Assembly: GCA_014529385.2 (NCBI GenBank)
Contig: CM043971.1
Span: 85,738,340-85,802,339, forward strand
Direction: 5' to 3'
DNA from: Adiantum capillus-veneris
Lineage: Eukaryota; Streptophyta; Polypodiopsida; Polypodiales; Pteridaceae
Length of the DNA stretch: 64,000 nt
Shown here: positions 21,237 through 33,836 of the stretch, one piece after another
Position numbering within the stretch: position 1 is the first letter of the stretch
Layout: each line of letters begins with the position of its first letter
Position numbers and translations under genes: made by a program
The notes under the pieces: model-generated
Database searches by the model: none
What the model saw: the letters and a program-made list of their open reading frames with translations, nothing else
What the model was told of the DNA's origin: nothing

Positions 21237-21950
21237 GCACAATTGGCTTGAAAATCATCATGTCATCATTTATCACTTGTACACACCTATCTCATGCCAC
21301 ATGTCAAATTTGAGCCCAAAAGATTAACAAAATCTCAGATTTTGTCAAAAAACGCATTAAAGGCTCTTCTATCCAGATTTTGAGTTAACTGTCACATCTT
21401 TTAGTCCAAATCATCTCATATCTCACACAGAGGCTCCATAACATGTCTAAAACCAACTTGCAAGAAAAAATGTCCAATTTGATGAAAAAGACAAAAATCG
21501 CAATTATTTACTTTTTCACCAAAATGAGTTCAAATTTCAACTTTGACCTTATGGGACCAAGCCCACCAATCAAGTTTGATCACATTTGGATCACAAAAAC
21601 CCCAAAATCCGTTCATATCTATAAGTTTAAGACTCTGAAGCCTAAATCTGGCACCATTTCCACCCTATGCACTCAAATGAGGCCACACTTCACTCAGAGT
21701 ATCTAAATCGCATATTTTTCAAGCCTATGATGTCAAAAGTGCAAAAATATTGAAAATTTTTCCTACTATAAATAATTGTGATTATTTACTTTGGTTGCAA
21801 ATTTTGCGTGGATTTAATGGTTTTGATCTTTACATGTGTTTATGCATCTATGCATGCTCCAAAATTGATTTGAAGCAAATGGACATCCTTTGCCAGCAAT
21901 TCAGACACAGGACATTTCAAAGCAGAATTCGTAGAATTTTCTAACTTTGA
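21237..21950 (+). repeat. Degenerate tandem array of X, about 280-bp period
   Basis: A near-palindromic core (GCAATTATTTACTTTTT type) recurs at about 8232, 21503 and 21777. With gypsy-1A removed the spacings are about 282 and 274 bp. Shared words such as CAGAGGCT followed by AACATG match the reverse complement of the Y array at 37500-38800. No gene is present. Confidence 0.6.
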
Positions 21951-21969
21951 CACTGTATTCTCCTAATAG

Positions 21970-24900
21970 GTGTAATGCAAGCTGCTAAGAAAGCAAAGAA
22001 AAACATGATTCGAAAAGAAAAGCTGCAAGAATTTCCACCATACAAGTTAAAGCCAAGTTTAGTGAAAATGGCCAAGGTAACATAGCTATCAAAGGAACGG
22101 CTTGAAGAACACAATACCACAATCTTCACTGGCAGATTCAAGAGTGAAGATGGAAATCAGGTGAAATTGCAGATGCTACCCAAAGCTATTTATGATGTAG
22201 CCACAAAGCCAGCCACAAAAGAAGCCAATAGAAGGTTAGGACTTTGAGAATTCTATGATCAAGAGCCATGTGGAGTAGATTTTTAGAGAGCTTACGAACT
22301 ATTATCAGCAATCAAAGAAGATGGATCAGCTTAGATCACGGATCAGCAAGGCCAGAAAGTCAAAGTGGTCATTAACAAGGACATAGTGGCCGAGGCATTA
22401 AAGCTGCCAACTAAAGGAATGACAATGAGGGCCAGAGATAGGAAGACAATTGGTACATTCACCAAGGATACAGCTGTTGCCACCTTCTTCGACCTCATTC
22501 TAAAGCAAGTGGAGGATCCCGCCCGTCTTTATCACCAATACTTCCATTTCCTCTCAAAGACACCACCAAGATACACAACTCCCAATCATGTGGTTGCAAC
22601 TACCTTCACGCAGGTACTGAAGTCAACAACAAGGCAAACAATAGATCATCCTCAATATGTTCTTACAACACTTAAGAGCACAAAGAAGGAAGGAAAGGTA
22701 ACATATATGGGAGCTCCAGAAGTTCTAACACGAATCGCATACCATGCTATTGGAATGGCCAATAACTTGCCACCAGCTCCGGATCAGAATACATGGATAG
22801 TCTCAGCTCAATCCTCTCCACGAACCACTAGATCAAAGAAGAAAAGAATATATAAATCAGATGAGGAATCCGTAGAAATCTTGCCTGAAGTCCATAACAA
22901 TTAAAGCTCTGACAATGAAGAAAAGAGGGCAAGGAGAGAAGAAATGAAGGAGAAAGCAGTGGCAACCTATCAAGAAGAGCCTCATTAAAAAAAAACAAGG
23001 TTGGAAAGAGAAAAGAATCATATGAAAGAAGTCACCGAGCTATAGGAGAGAACCCAGAGTCATGGATCCCCAGGGAAATCAAGGTTCCTAGGACCAAGAA
23101 CCCCGAGAAGAAGATTGAAGAAGATCCGAAGGATTTTCTCCAGTGAATGTATGCAGAGACCGAAGCCCTGAAGATACAAGAAGCTCTAGAAGTGCAAAGG
23201 AAAGCAAGGAAAGAGCAACAAAGGTAAGCAGAAGCTGCACAACAAAGTGAACCACAACATGAACAAGGAGAGATGTCTCCAAAGAACACCTTCACCCGCT
23301 ACTGAACAAGAAGACCATCCAATGCCGAGTCCAAGCCCTTCACCAACTGCCAAATCTAGTAAAGGTAATGAAACAAAGGGAAAGAGAAACAAGAGGAGGA
23401 AGCCAATTATGAACAATCTAAGGATACAAACAAAGGTGAAGCTGGACCTTCTACAACAACACAAGCTAAATCATTTGAACCATCTATAAAGCCTCAAGCA
23501 GAATCCGTTGCACCGTCGAAAGAGCCGCAAACCGAATCTATTGGAACTTCTAAGCAGCCTCAGGTAGAAGCTGAAGAATGGGAAAGAATGGATGAAGTGA
23601 TCATCTAGGTTAATGAGTATGCAAAGCAGATGCAGCTGATGAAAGAGAAGATGCGAACAGCAACTCTTAGCCACAGTGCTAAAGCACGAGAGTTGGAACA
23701 AGTAATTGATGCTCTCCAAGGTGAGCTAGAAGACAGGATGAACATCATTAAGAATCTTCAAGGCCAGATCAAAGATCTCAAAGACGAAGCAAAGCAACAT
23801 CAAATTTTCAAGGAAAGGCAACAAAAAGAGATGGAAGACTGAGGGGAGCTTCTCACAAAGCTATCAGATGCATGCAAAAGTAAGTACCAAGAGTTGACTG
23901 AAGTAACCAGCAAACTTTTGAGCACTACTCATTCAGTACAAACGCTCAAAGTGCAATTAAATGTAGCAAATGCTTCATTGTAATATTTAGAGCAGCGAAT
24001 CAATGACCAAGCGACATTCCTAAAGCAAATTAGGGAAAACCCAACCATAGCTTCACTCAAGGGGACAGATGAAGTCTACAAGACTTCGGAAAATAGAAAC
24101 AAGGACCTGGAACTTGAGTTGAATCTGGAACAGACACAAAGACGAGACCTTGCCTTAATGCAAGTACAAAGAGAAGAGCAGTTGCTCAAGGAGATAGAGG
24201 ATCTAAAGAGAGCCAACCAGCTGTTGAGAGAAGGGCATGTGGAAGCTTAAGAGGAGGCATGTACCTCTGAATAGCCAAATATAGACATACCATCAGTCTC
24301 CTTTGCAAATATGGAAACACAGCCATCAGAAGGGTAGATAGGAGATTTTGAATTCCAAGTACCAATCACTGAAGAGGAACAAGTGCCAATGGTCTAGCTT
24401 TCTAAAGCTGAAGAAGATGCACTTGAAGAACAAATTGTCCATGAAGTGGATGCCGAATGGAAAGCGGCAATGGGTTGGGAGTTGAGAGTTCTTTACTCAA
24501 TCAATGTAACATAGCTTACTCCCAACCAAATCAATTCTCAATGGCATCAACAGTTGTGGCCCTACCCTTTGATAAAGGTAGAGCTATTGCAAGTCAAAGA
24601 AAGACTTTACAAGGATATGAAAGAAGAAGGGTCGGATGCTCTCCACCCCAAATGGAGGAAGAACTGGCTCAAAAAAATTCAAGGTACCTCATTCTGTTTA
24701 CAAAAGCACCTGCAATAATACAGAAAGACCCTACATTATGTCATGTACCAAGGATAAGGACATGGTTAGCACATGAAGCATTGAGGAAGAAGAGACCAAC
24801 TTGGCTCAACTACCCATATTTCTAGCTCCAAAGTAAGGACCAACAACTAAGGAATACAGGATGAAAACTCTAACGGGCACCATGAACTTCTTCAAGAGCC

Positions 24901-25375
24901 TCCCTAACCTCTCATGTGCAATGCTATATAAAATCTACAGAATGCTTCTCGCATGCATTCAAGTTTTTCATGAGCCTGAGCACAAAGGAGCCCCCTGGAT
25001 GTCTTTCTTAGAAGGTCACAAAGGCTTGTGATATGATTTAAGTGGACAACCTTCAGAAGAAGTCCTCTACGACTTCTATGCCAGATGTATGTTCTTGACA
25101 TCAAGCAATATGTTGGCATTCAAAGAGGCTTTTTACACAGGATTCTTCACATGGTGGATAAAGATTTTCGGGCCAATAATCAACAATCTGACAGCAAGAT
25201 TTGTTGGCTATCCTACATCGAACTTAAAAACAAAGTCACTATTCAATTCTCACAAGTCCCTGAGAAAGAATGTCGAATCAAATATCAGAAAGCTATGCAA
25301 GCACTTAAAGACCGCCTCGCCAGCCGTCAACCCAAAGACTATTTCAGTCCATGAAATTGTGTCAAGGGACGACAT
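21970..25375 (+). pseudogene. Degraded ORF of X with coiled-coil segment, unknown function
   Basis: Stop-interrupted frames run to the X purine tract. The segment 22365-22904 encodes a basic region (VVINKDIVAEALKLP, TATFFDLIL-like, TPNHVVATTFTQVL) reminiscent of plant retrotransposon ORF1-type proteins. About 23600-24250 is Glu/Lys/Gln-rich with heptad-like spacing (LEQVIDALQGELEDRMNIIK) and is probably a coiled coil. A hydrophobic stretch (FYTGFFTWWIKIFGPII) lies near 25125-25180. In-frame stops occur at about 22902, 23840, 23982 and 24248. It occupies the place of an extra 3' ORF, but I do not assign a function. Confidence 0.5.
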
Positions 25376-25379
25376 AGTT

Positions 25380-25393
25380 GAGGAGCGGGGGAA
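25380..25393 (+). other. Polypurine tract of X
   Basis: GAGGAGCGGGGGAA directly precedes TGTTAGCAGC, the start of the X LTR. Confidence 0.7.
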
Positions 25394-26558
25394 TGTTAGC
25401 AGCAAGCTAACCCATGTAATATTTTTTGGGAGCTTTATAGTAAAAACACTCGGGGGGTGCACTATGTATTCATGTTAATGTATAACGTGAGTTCAAAAGG
25501 AGGGGTTTTAAAATACAAAAAATTTAGGAAATTTAACAGAGATACATTAAAATAAGCGGTTTTTATATTCCATTTTGGAAAAATGTCCTAAAATAAGGGG
25601 TCATTTTATTCATTCAAACGTGTTAAAAGAGGGGTTTTTTTAATACGCCACGAACGCACGTCATATAGTGGGGTACTGAATGGTGGAACCCCCGAGTAAA
25701 AACACTTATTCTTTTGATAAATCGAGAATATTGTAACTCCTATTTTCCAAGTGGATATTGTAATCGATGAGCCGGGGCTATAAGCTTCCAGATTATATCA
25801 ATTTATCCTTAGTTAGAGCTCCCAAAAGATTAGTTTTTGACCAAAGAAACCTTGGCTAAGGTATAAAAGCCAATTTTTGTAAGTTATTATCAAGTTTTGG
25901 ATAAGACATACACAGTGTGAGTTAACGGCACTCACTTCTCTTCTTCTCATGCTTCCTACTCCCTTGTCGATTGTCACATTGCAGTGTCGTTTGTTGCGTT
26001 GCAGCCGCAGGTAAGAGCTCTACGCATTGACGTAAACATATCATGGTAAATCGTAGCTTTTGACGTCGCCGATCCGCGGCCTAATTTTATCATAAGTAGG
26101 AATTTAATCTAGGAAATCACAAATTAAGCGTAGGCGGGGTATTGGGGCATCATTGGTAAGCATTTAGATGCATTCGGGGTAAAAAACGACCAGGTCAAAA
26201 ACTCAATACTGTTAATAATTGTCTTTTTTGCACTTCATCAAAAGTGAGTTCCGAGACCATAAGCATGTGTGCTTATGTCTTATATACTTGTCCTAGAGTT
26301 TTCTAACATTTAGATGTCGTTTGATGTTGTAACGGTCATGTTTTGTTTGTCGATTTTGACTAGCTTTTGATGACTTTGGTCATTTGAGTGTCGCTTGTGT
26401 TAGATGCGAGTTGTCTGTTGTTTTCTAAAAGATTGACACCCTCTTGTAGCCTCTATGCACTAGTCAAGTCAGCTTCTTTCCATGAATTGACAATTATGTT
26501 CGTGGTTCTCGCTATTACTGCAATAAGATAAGAGTGAGGTTAGGAAACCCATCCCACA
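25394..26558 (+). repeat. 3' LTR of gypsy X
   Basis: It starts TGTTAGCAGCAAGC and ends CCCATCCCACA. It is the reverse complement of the Y LTR (39183-40005 plus 54106-54151), apart from a MITE at 25449-25696. A TATAAAA at 25862-25868 could be its promoter. Its 3' end abuts the RT relic of Y directly. Confidence 0.8.
25449..25696. mobile_element. MITE-like insertion, 248 bp
   Basis: The ends are inverted: CTCGGGGGGTGCAC on the left, and CTCGGGGGTTCCAC as the reverse complement of the right. An 8-bp duplication TAAAAACA flanks it (25441-25448 and 25697-25704). The Y LTR lacks the segment at this site, giving an empty-site comparison. The 8-bp TSD suggests a hAT-like class. Internal AGGGGTTTT motifs repeat. 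It has no coding capacity. Confidence 0.75.
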
Positions 26559-26564
26559 ATTGTA

Positions 26565-27250
26565 CCCTGAAAATCCATCTAAAAAGCTATAAGCTTCTTT
26601 TCCTACAACTCATTCTAAAACATGCTCGGTGATTGGAAGAGGGTAGTTATCTCTAATGGTGGCTGTATTCACCTTTTTTAGATTGACACACACTCTTAGT
26701 TTTTCATTTTTATTGGGTACCACCACAATTAGAGACACCCAATCTATGTGTTCAATTTCATAAATGAATTCAGCTTCCTTGAGCTTTTCTATCTCTTCTT
26801 TGATCTTTTTGGCAAATGTTTTATTATAAGTATATGGACATTGTCTACTTGGCTTCGCATCATCTCTCATAGGTATAGTATGTTGACAAATTTCTCGATC
26901 AACACCCTTGAGATCTTTATAAGACCAAGCAAAGATACCTCAATATTTTTTCAGTAAGCTTAGAAAAATCTCTTCTTCTGCTTTAGTAAGTCATTTGCAA
27001 TGTATGCAGGTTTGGGCTCTTCTCCTGGTTCAGCTAGATCTATTATTGCATTCTCAGGTCCTTCATATGACTCACCCTGCTTTCTTAGTTATCTTACAGG
27101 TTGTTTGACTATGATCTTGCGGTCTTGGAGAGTATATTTCTTGTAATGGGATGGAACACTCATTACATCTTTACCCTCTTCCTCGGTTGCTTCCATTTTA
27201 GTGGTATCCATCTCCTTTAGAGTTTTTTTCAACTCTTGATATTTTTTCTT
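26565..27250 (-). pseudogene. pol: RT N-terminal relic of Y
   Basis: The translation shows KKIKEEIEKLKEAEFIYE, then IVVVPNKNEKLRVCVNLKKV, then IRDNYPLP, which are the finger motifs of gypsy RT. After a stop at about 26609 it reads YSFLDGFSGYN and ends at the X LTR. The palm with YVDD is missing. No product is expected. Confidence 0.8.
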
Positions 27251-27254
27251 TCGT

Positions 27255-28060
27255 TCAACTTGTCATGGATGATTCATCATCTTGGTGCTTAGGTTTTGAT
27301 TGAGTTTCCTTTCTCATTTTCCTCAATGTTTTTGATGTTCCTTGTTTATTGTCTGAAGGATATCTACCCATAATTTTGTCTTTAACACAATCATGTACAT
27401 CTATCTGCATCAGAAACTGTGTTCTGCTAGAAATTGATGGCATAGGTCTAGATTTTAAGTTTTTTGTGTCTCTGTTTCTTCTATATCATTTCCATCTTCT
27501 TGTTTTTCGGTTTGGAAAGACAAAAAACTTTTCCTCTCCTCCTTTTAGGAGTAGTTGTACTCTCACATGTTCTTTTTCTGACCCAAAATCATCAGATGTA
27601 GCTAAATGTTCTTCAAACTCATCAGTAGCATCATAATAGAGGTCTAGAAAAACTTGTTGAGCTTTTAATAAGTGAACGGTTGAGATTATTTGTATGGGGA
27701 TTATGTCATAACCATCTTCATTGCAAAATTGAGTAGACATAGACGTATTCACACATACATCCATTGTTGTCAAAATTTGAGTCCACTCAAATGGCTCAAA
27801 CAAATGCTCTAAAAAGGGTTCAGGTATATATGCTTCATCGGTGCAATCCCTTTCTAAGATACATTCTTCTCGTTTTAAACTCCCGTTTTCTGAGGCTCCG
27901 CACATCCATATAGGTGTGTCTTTGTTTAACCAAGACGGAAGCTTTGATTCATTTGAAGAGACTGAGTCAAACTCTTGAATGGGTGTTTTCATGACATCTC
28001 TATAAGTGTGATATTTCAGATTAACCCTTGTGATTGATCCCACTTGCTTCAAGTACAGGT
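27255..28060 (-). pseudogene. pol: Protease-RT linker of Y
   Basis: Two stop-bounded frames (27486-28052 and 27255-27443) lie between protease and RT. They are acidic and show no domain. Position alone links them to pol. Confidence 0.6.
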
Positions 28061-28455
28061 AATTGTTTTCCCAATCCTGAATGAGCTATACTTGCGGCAT
28101 GAATGTCCTTCCCAAGATGATTTCATAGTTAAGTTTCTTTCCAAAGTCCACTATCGTAAAAGTATGTTGATAATCAATTCCACAGGAACTAACTATCACT
28201 TTTTCAAGCAGTCCCAGGCGTTTTTCTATGTGTCCATCAGCCAATTGTAATTTCATTCAAATTTGCCTAATGGCTGGTTTTCCCCATGATTCCCATAGTG
28301 CTTTTGTGGCTATGGGTATGCCAGCCCCACTATCCGGTATTGCCATGGTTTCTACATCATTATATCTCATCAAAAGGGTTGTGTTTCCTTATTCCCCCTT
28401 GTAGGATTCTCCGAATTTGTTCATAGGAATGGATCTAATCTCCTTGTTATCCATT
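28061..28455 (-). pseudogene. pol: Aspartic protease relic of Y
   Basis: On the minus strand there is IPDSGAGIPIATKALWESWG, with a D-S-G active site, then LQLADG, and IILGRTFMPQ at the end, which is the retropepsin pattern. One in-frame stop follows the first third. It sits in the canonical place between gag and RT. Confidence 0.7.
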
Positions 28456-29351
28456 TCATGTTTCAATTTTCTCAATTTTTTTTGCGATTAGCCCTGTTAT
28501 CCCCACCTTCTCTAGAGTTTTTTGTAAATCATTCCATAAATAAGGTCTGATTTTTAACAATCCTCCCAAGATAAGAGTACATTGCATGGGTGCTGACATG
28601 ATTGAATGGATGTTCTCTGCCTCTAGGGTCTGTTCCGCTCTTTTTACTCGAGTGGTTTTACACACTATGGACACATCTTTGTTGTCTCCTAAATAAGAGG
28701 GTAGTGTGTTTAGAGTCATTGGTTTAGACATTCCTCATGATTTAGAACCGCAATCCCCATGCAAGGAATGTATATCATTGTCCATATCAGGAGGTAAATT
28801 GTCTAACCAAACTTCCTCTATAGGAGCTGACTTCAAAGTTATGCTCCCATCATTAATCTCTCTCACTTTTTCCCATAAATGTCCTGGCTAGTCTTCCTCC
28901 ACAAATGGAATTCCATCTAGAGCATCTTCACTGTCAGGCACTATGAGTTTTGGCTCCTTAGTTTCAAGGTGGGGTTCTACCACCACTTGGGGTTTCTCTT
29001 TATTGGTTTCTACCACAAGCTCCTCAGGTTTTTCTATACTCTCAAGCTTGGATTTTTGTTTCTCCAGCATCTCTTGAGTAATTCTTACCAAATTTTGATA
29101 AGATTCAAGCTTCGCTGCTTCCATATATGGAGAAGGATAGTTTTTCCATTTGTGTTCCATGTTTTGGCCTGCTTTAAGTCCCGCTTGGAAAGCTTCCAAG
29201 GCTGCATTGATTGGCTCAAAAAGTTTGTCTACCAAAATTGATCCTCCATGTTTTATTTTGGTTTCCTTGATTTCACTCCTAGGTTTTTTCGCTTTTTCGT
29301 GGAATACTTTCTTGGCTCTTTCCTCAATTTCATCCTTTTGTTTCTTTTTTC
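28456..29351 (-). pseudogene. gag: Gag C-terminal/linker region of Y
   Basis: The frame at 28888-29235 (DKLFEPINAALEAFQAGLK, then RITQEMLEKQK) is helical and Lys/Glu-rich. It matches X at 7570-7810. The frame at 28456-28731 continues toward protease without a known domain. Confidence 0.6.
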
Positions 29352-30697
29352 TTATCTTATACCTTTTTGACTTCTTCTTTTCTTGGTCTTTTGAGAGGAA
29401 ATTTTAGTATTCTGTGATTCATCAGAGGAGTTATGTTTCTTTTTCTTATCTTGGGCTCTAGTGATCACCTTGATTGGAACATCACTTTTTGAAGAGCTAC
29501 TAGGCGTCACTTGGACTACATTCACCACTGATTTTCCTTTGTTTAATGGATTTTTTGGACAGTCTTCAGGGAAGTGTCCACCCTTTTTGCAACATTGTGT
29601 ACAAAACGCCTCAACTGGCTTAATGTTCTTGTCAAGTTCTGGGCATTCATTTTTCCGATGATCATTTGCACCACAATTATGGCAGTTTCCGATCCTTGGC
29701 TTAATCATGGGTCTTACCATTGGAGGTCTAACACCTTGATTAGCTATAAAGTACATCGGTGTAAGCTCTGGTGTAGCATAAGTCACAAGTTCTTCATTGA
29801 AGATGGATGTGAATTATACCACTCTCCTGCTACCATTACTATAGATGGACTAGGTTCAACATAAGGTGTGACAAGCACTAGTGCTTGTGCATCTATGACT
29901 CCTTCTGAATGCATGTACTTTACAGGAACTGCATTATGTCCAAAAAATAAAGGTTGTTGACCCAACAGTGGTTGTGGTCTTTCCATACCCATCGGTGGTC
30001 TTTGTGTTGGGGTCATATTATGTTGATATCTGTACATGGGTTGTCCTTGTGGCCTCATAGGCACATATTGAACATTTCCATCATACTTTGGTCAGTAATA
30101 GCACTCATTGGTCTCATGGTTTGTCCATTTATCCTCAATAGCACACCATTTTTGCGGCCTAATCGGTTGTCCTTGTTGAGGTATCCCTTACCCTGGTCCT
30201 CTCATACATCATTTTGTTCATCCTTTTAGCATATCTTCTATGGCTGTGAGTGGTGTTGCAGTAGTCGTTCCCACTTGTGTTGGTTTTGTGGATGTTGTTT
30301 TCTCACTCTGAGAATCCTTAAGGACATAATCTTCATTGAAAATATCACAATTGTCTCCCAAGTCAATAGCATCTGATACACACTCTTCAAGGGTCATATG
30401 CTTATTTCTATACAATATAGCATGAAGTTCTTTGTTTAACAATCCCTCTAGAAATAATGGCACTAATCTTTCTTCTGCTACTATTTCTAATTTTGGGCAT
30501 CTTGCAATGTATTGCTTCATCCTAGTTGCACAATCCCTAACAGACGCACCTTGTTTCTGTTTGAAGCTATAGATTGGAGCTACCGTATTATGTTTGATCC
30601 CAGTTTTGGAACATGCAGCTATAAATCCCTGAGCTAATGCATTTAAATCCATGATTGACCTTGGTGGAATGTTTTGTCACCATGTCAAAGCTTTTCC
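29352..30697 (-). pseudogene. gag: Gag capsid C-terminus and nucleocapsid of Y
   Basis: The segment 30218-30652 carries a retrotransposon gag pattern (KQGASVRDCATRMKQYI, then FLEGLLNKELHAIL). A Pro/Gln-rich stretch follows. Two zinc knuckles come next: CHNCGANDHRKNEC at 29643-29684, and CTQCC with GGHFPEDC near 29561-29605. The frame is broken by stops between the blocks. A copia element interrupts gag at 30697, and the upstream part lies at 36113. Confidence 0.75.
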
Positions 30698-30917
30698 TGT
30701 TACCATATACATGTGGTAGTGATGTGTGAACACACTAGGACCGCTGGTGCATTTTTCCCTCTTTAGGAGGTTTTTTCCCTCGAGCATTGTATATACGCCC
30801 ATCACTTTAGGGCTAATTATCTTTCCGTTTCACACTAACACACTCTCTATTGTGTGCCTTGAGCTTCCTTCATCTTCTCCAAGCTGTGTGCGTTTCTCTG
30901 AAACCCTAATTCAAACA
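30698..30917 (+). repeat. 5' LTR of copia element (220 bp)
   Basis: It starts TGTTACCATATACATG and ends TAATTCAAACA. It contains one copy of the CCCTCTTTAGGAGG-TTTTTTCCC block that is multiplied in the 3' LTR. Confidence 0.88.
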
Positions 30918-30919
30918 AT

Positions 30920-30931
30920 TGGTATCAGAGT
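30920..30931 (+). other. Primer-binding site (initiator Met tRNA)
   Basis: TGGTATCAGAGT lies two bases after the LTR. It differs from the canonical PBS only at the last base. Confidence 0.88.
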
Positions 30932-31279
30932 AGGTTGCGTCCTCCCGGGCTTAGTCGCTAGTTGCTCCAGCACACCCCTGCTCACTTTCTCCGATTTTAG
31001 TGAGCTTTGGCAAGCGTTCGCAGGTCGAGAAAAATTTTGGGCGTGCTCGTAGAGCTTAGTCTGCTCAGATTTTTGATTCGGGCTCATTTCGACCTCCATT
31101 TCCACTACAGGCAGTACTGCACATGCTATTTTGTCATTTTGTGTAGAATTTATGTCAGTGCCATTTTTTGCATAACAGGTGCCTCATAGTCTTCTACAGA
31201 TTGTGCTATATAGCACGTGTTGTTCCCGCTCCATTTCTCCTATTTTCGGGCAATTTTCACATCAGGTGCAGCATTTACC

Positions 31280-32336
31280 ATGGCTGACAACAACACATGT
31301 GTTCAAGATGTTTGCTGCTGAGGATAGGTTGGATGGGGACAACTACCCTATGTGGTCTTATATGATGCAACATGTTCTTGTGTCAAAGGGCGTCTGGAAC
31401 ATTGTGCAAGGCATTGATGTACGTTCTGGTTCTAAGGATGTAGGCGATGTTGAGGATGTTGCAAGTCTTTCTGCAAGGATTGATGGTATTACAGTTGTTT
31501 TGACTACGGTAGAACAAGCTCGTTGGGATGTAAAGGATGCGCAGGCTCATGCATTGATTGCGTTGTCTGTGAAGCGCACCATTGTTCCTCACATTCATTC
31601 AACAAAATCTACAAAATAGGCTTGGGATATTCTAGCAGGTCTTTATGCAAGCCGCAATGAGGCTAAAATTGCTTTGCGGCGTAAAGAGCTGGAGTCGAAG
31701 ATTATGCATGAGGAAGATGATATGGACACTTTCTTTGCTGGTGTCAAGGATATCGATGAGCAACTTATTTCTGCAGGTGAAGTCATTTCAGACAATTCCC
31801 TTGTGCAGACTGTTCTTGATGCCTTACTAGATTCCTACCAGACTTTTGCTAGTACTTGGAGACTGATGACCCAAGGAAATCCTGAAGTTGTCAAGTTTGA
31901 TGCATTATGCACGTTGTTGTTGCAAGAGTCACTTTCTAGAAAAAACAGAACTAGGCAGCGTACAGTTGAATAGGCTTTTATTGCTTCTCAAAGAAAGGGT
32001 GGTAACAACATTGCGGTCACTTCTTATGGTTCGGTTGCGAGTGGCAAAACTTCTGTTCCTAATGCTTTTGCTGGCAGCAATTCGTCTGGAAATTATGGTG
32101 ATAAGGGCAAAAGAAGATGCGTTGCCATTATTGTAAAGCTAATGATCACTTGATCAAGTCGTGTCCTAAGTTGAAGGCCAAAGAGGCTAAGAAGAAAGAG
32201 GTGGTTCCACTGCAAATGCTGGTTCCACTACAACTGCAGCCATTGTTGAGTCTTCTGTGAAAGGAGACTGTGTTGCTGATGTTGATGCAAAATGGGCTTT
32301 TAGCGCAGAGTGCACTTAGAATCCTGATGTCCATGG
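31280..32336 (+). pseudogene. gag: Gag of copia element, broken
   Basis: The ATG at 31280 (MADNNT) is out of frame with the following gag body (MFAAEDRLDGDNYPMWSYMM), so one base is probably lost or gained near 31305. In-frame stops lie at 31617 and 31971. The UBN2-type gag body spans about 31310-31960. A CCHC knuckle (CHYCKANDHLIKSC) near 32120-32165 lies in another frame again. No full Gag can be made. Confidence 0.8.
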
Positions 32337-32339
32337 TGC

Positions 32340-33714
32340 ATGCTTGTAAGTTTTGCTCCAGATTCACATGTGTGGTATTTTGACAGTGGTGCTACAAAGC
32401 ACATTACCTCACATCGTGAATTGTTTACCTCTCTCGAGTCTGTCCCCCATGGGAATTCAGTCACTTGTGCCAACAATGCCTCTTATCCGGTTCACGGAGT
32501 TGAAAAGATTGTGCTTACTGCTGCAAATGGCAGTTCCTTCATACTTGTTGATGCACTTTATGTACCCGGGATCAAGAAGAATCTCTTGTCTGTATTCACA
32601 CTTGCTAGACTTGGACTTGTAGTCAAATTTGTGGATGACATATGTACAATTCATGATCTCAGTTTTGGTGATGAAATTGTTGCATCTGGCCTTTTGTGTC
32701 GTGGGCTGTATAAGCTCACATTGTATGACAAGTGTGGACAAAATTTTCCAAATGCTGTTGCATATTCAAGGGCTATTTCATATGCAAAACTTTGGCATGC
32801 ACGTTTTGGTCATCTGAATTTTGCCAGTTTACTGCGTTTGCAGAAATCTTATATGGTTGCTTCTTTTCCGCCTCTTGAAGCACCTATCAAACATGTTTGT
32901 GAAGCCTGTATTTTGGGTAAGATGCAGCGTTCTAAATTTCCAAAGGATGGTTCAGTTCGGGCCACCTGCAGGTTGCAGCTTGTGCATAGTGATGTTTGTG
33001 GGCCCATGCAAACTCCGTCCTTGGGCAATTACCTTTACTTCATGACTTTCATTGATGATTACTCCAGGCATGCATGGGTATTTTCGCTTGAAGCGAAGTC
33101 CGAAGTTTTTATGTGCTTCAAACAATTTCTGGCTATGGCTGAAAATGTCTCCAAATGTACTATGGGCACCCTCCGTTCCGATCTAGGGGGGGAGTATATG
33201 TCTCATGAATTTATTGCATTTCTGGCTACTCGTGGGACAAAACACCAATGTACAGTGCCTTATACGCCTCAGCAAAATGGTGTTGCTGAGAGGAAAAACA
33301 GGTCACTAACGGAAATGGCACAATGTATAATCAAAAGTCAAGCTTTGCCGCATTCTTTTTGCTTGAGGCCATCATGTGTGCCACTTATGTACTTAACAGG
33401 TGTCCTTCAAAAGCTTTGTAGTCTGTTACTCCATATGAAGCATGGCATGATAGAAATCCTTCTATTGAGCACATGCGTGTTTTTGGATGTTTGCCATATG
33501 CTTTGGTGCCACAAACACAGCGCTGAAAATTGGATGATAAGGTTGTCAAATGTATTTTTGTTGGTTATAGTGCTGAAAGCAAAGGTTATAGGTTATATCA
33601 TCCGCAAACAAAGCGTATTCAGGTTTCACGAGATGTAGTGTTTGTGGAAGATTCTGTTCAGCCCTTGCTGTCATGTACTAGAGACAGTAATGTAAGCTCA
33701 TAGGACATTTATGA
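32340..33714 (+). pseudogene. pol: Protease, pre-integrase and integrase of copia element
   Basis: The open frame to 33638 starts near FDSGATKHIT, the copia protease triad. It continues with the zinc-binding pre-integrase domain (LWHARFGHLNF, then CEACILGK) and the integrase core. Its acidic residues are Asp 32991-32993, Asp 33180-33182 and Glu 33288-33290, with 35 residues between the last two. After about 33355 the frame is wrong; the conserved C-terminal part (to about 33700) continues in another frame. One frameshift therefore kills an otherwise intact core. Confidence 0.85.
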
Positions 33715-33836
33715 CACTTTGTTGCCTCTTTTCATTGGTGGAAATAGGAATGTAATTTCCAATGAGGCAAATGTACATCCTATGGGGGTTTCTGAAAATG
33801 TTACAGATCAGCCTATTACTGATGTAGATATACATA

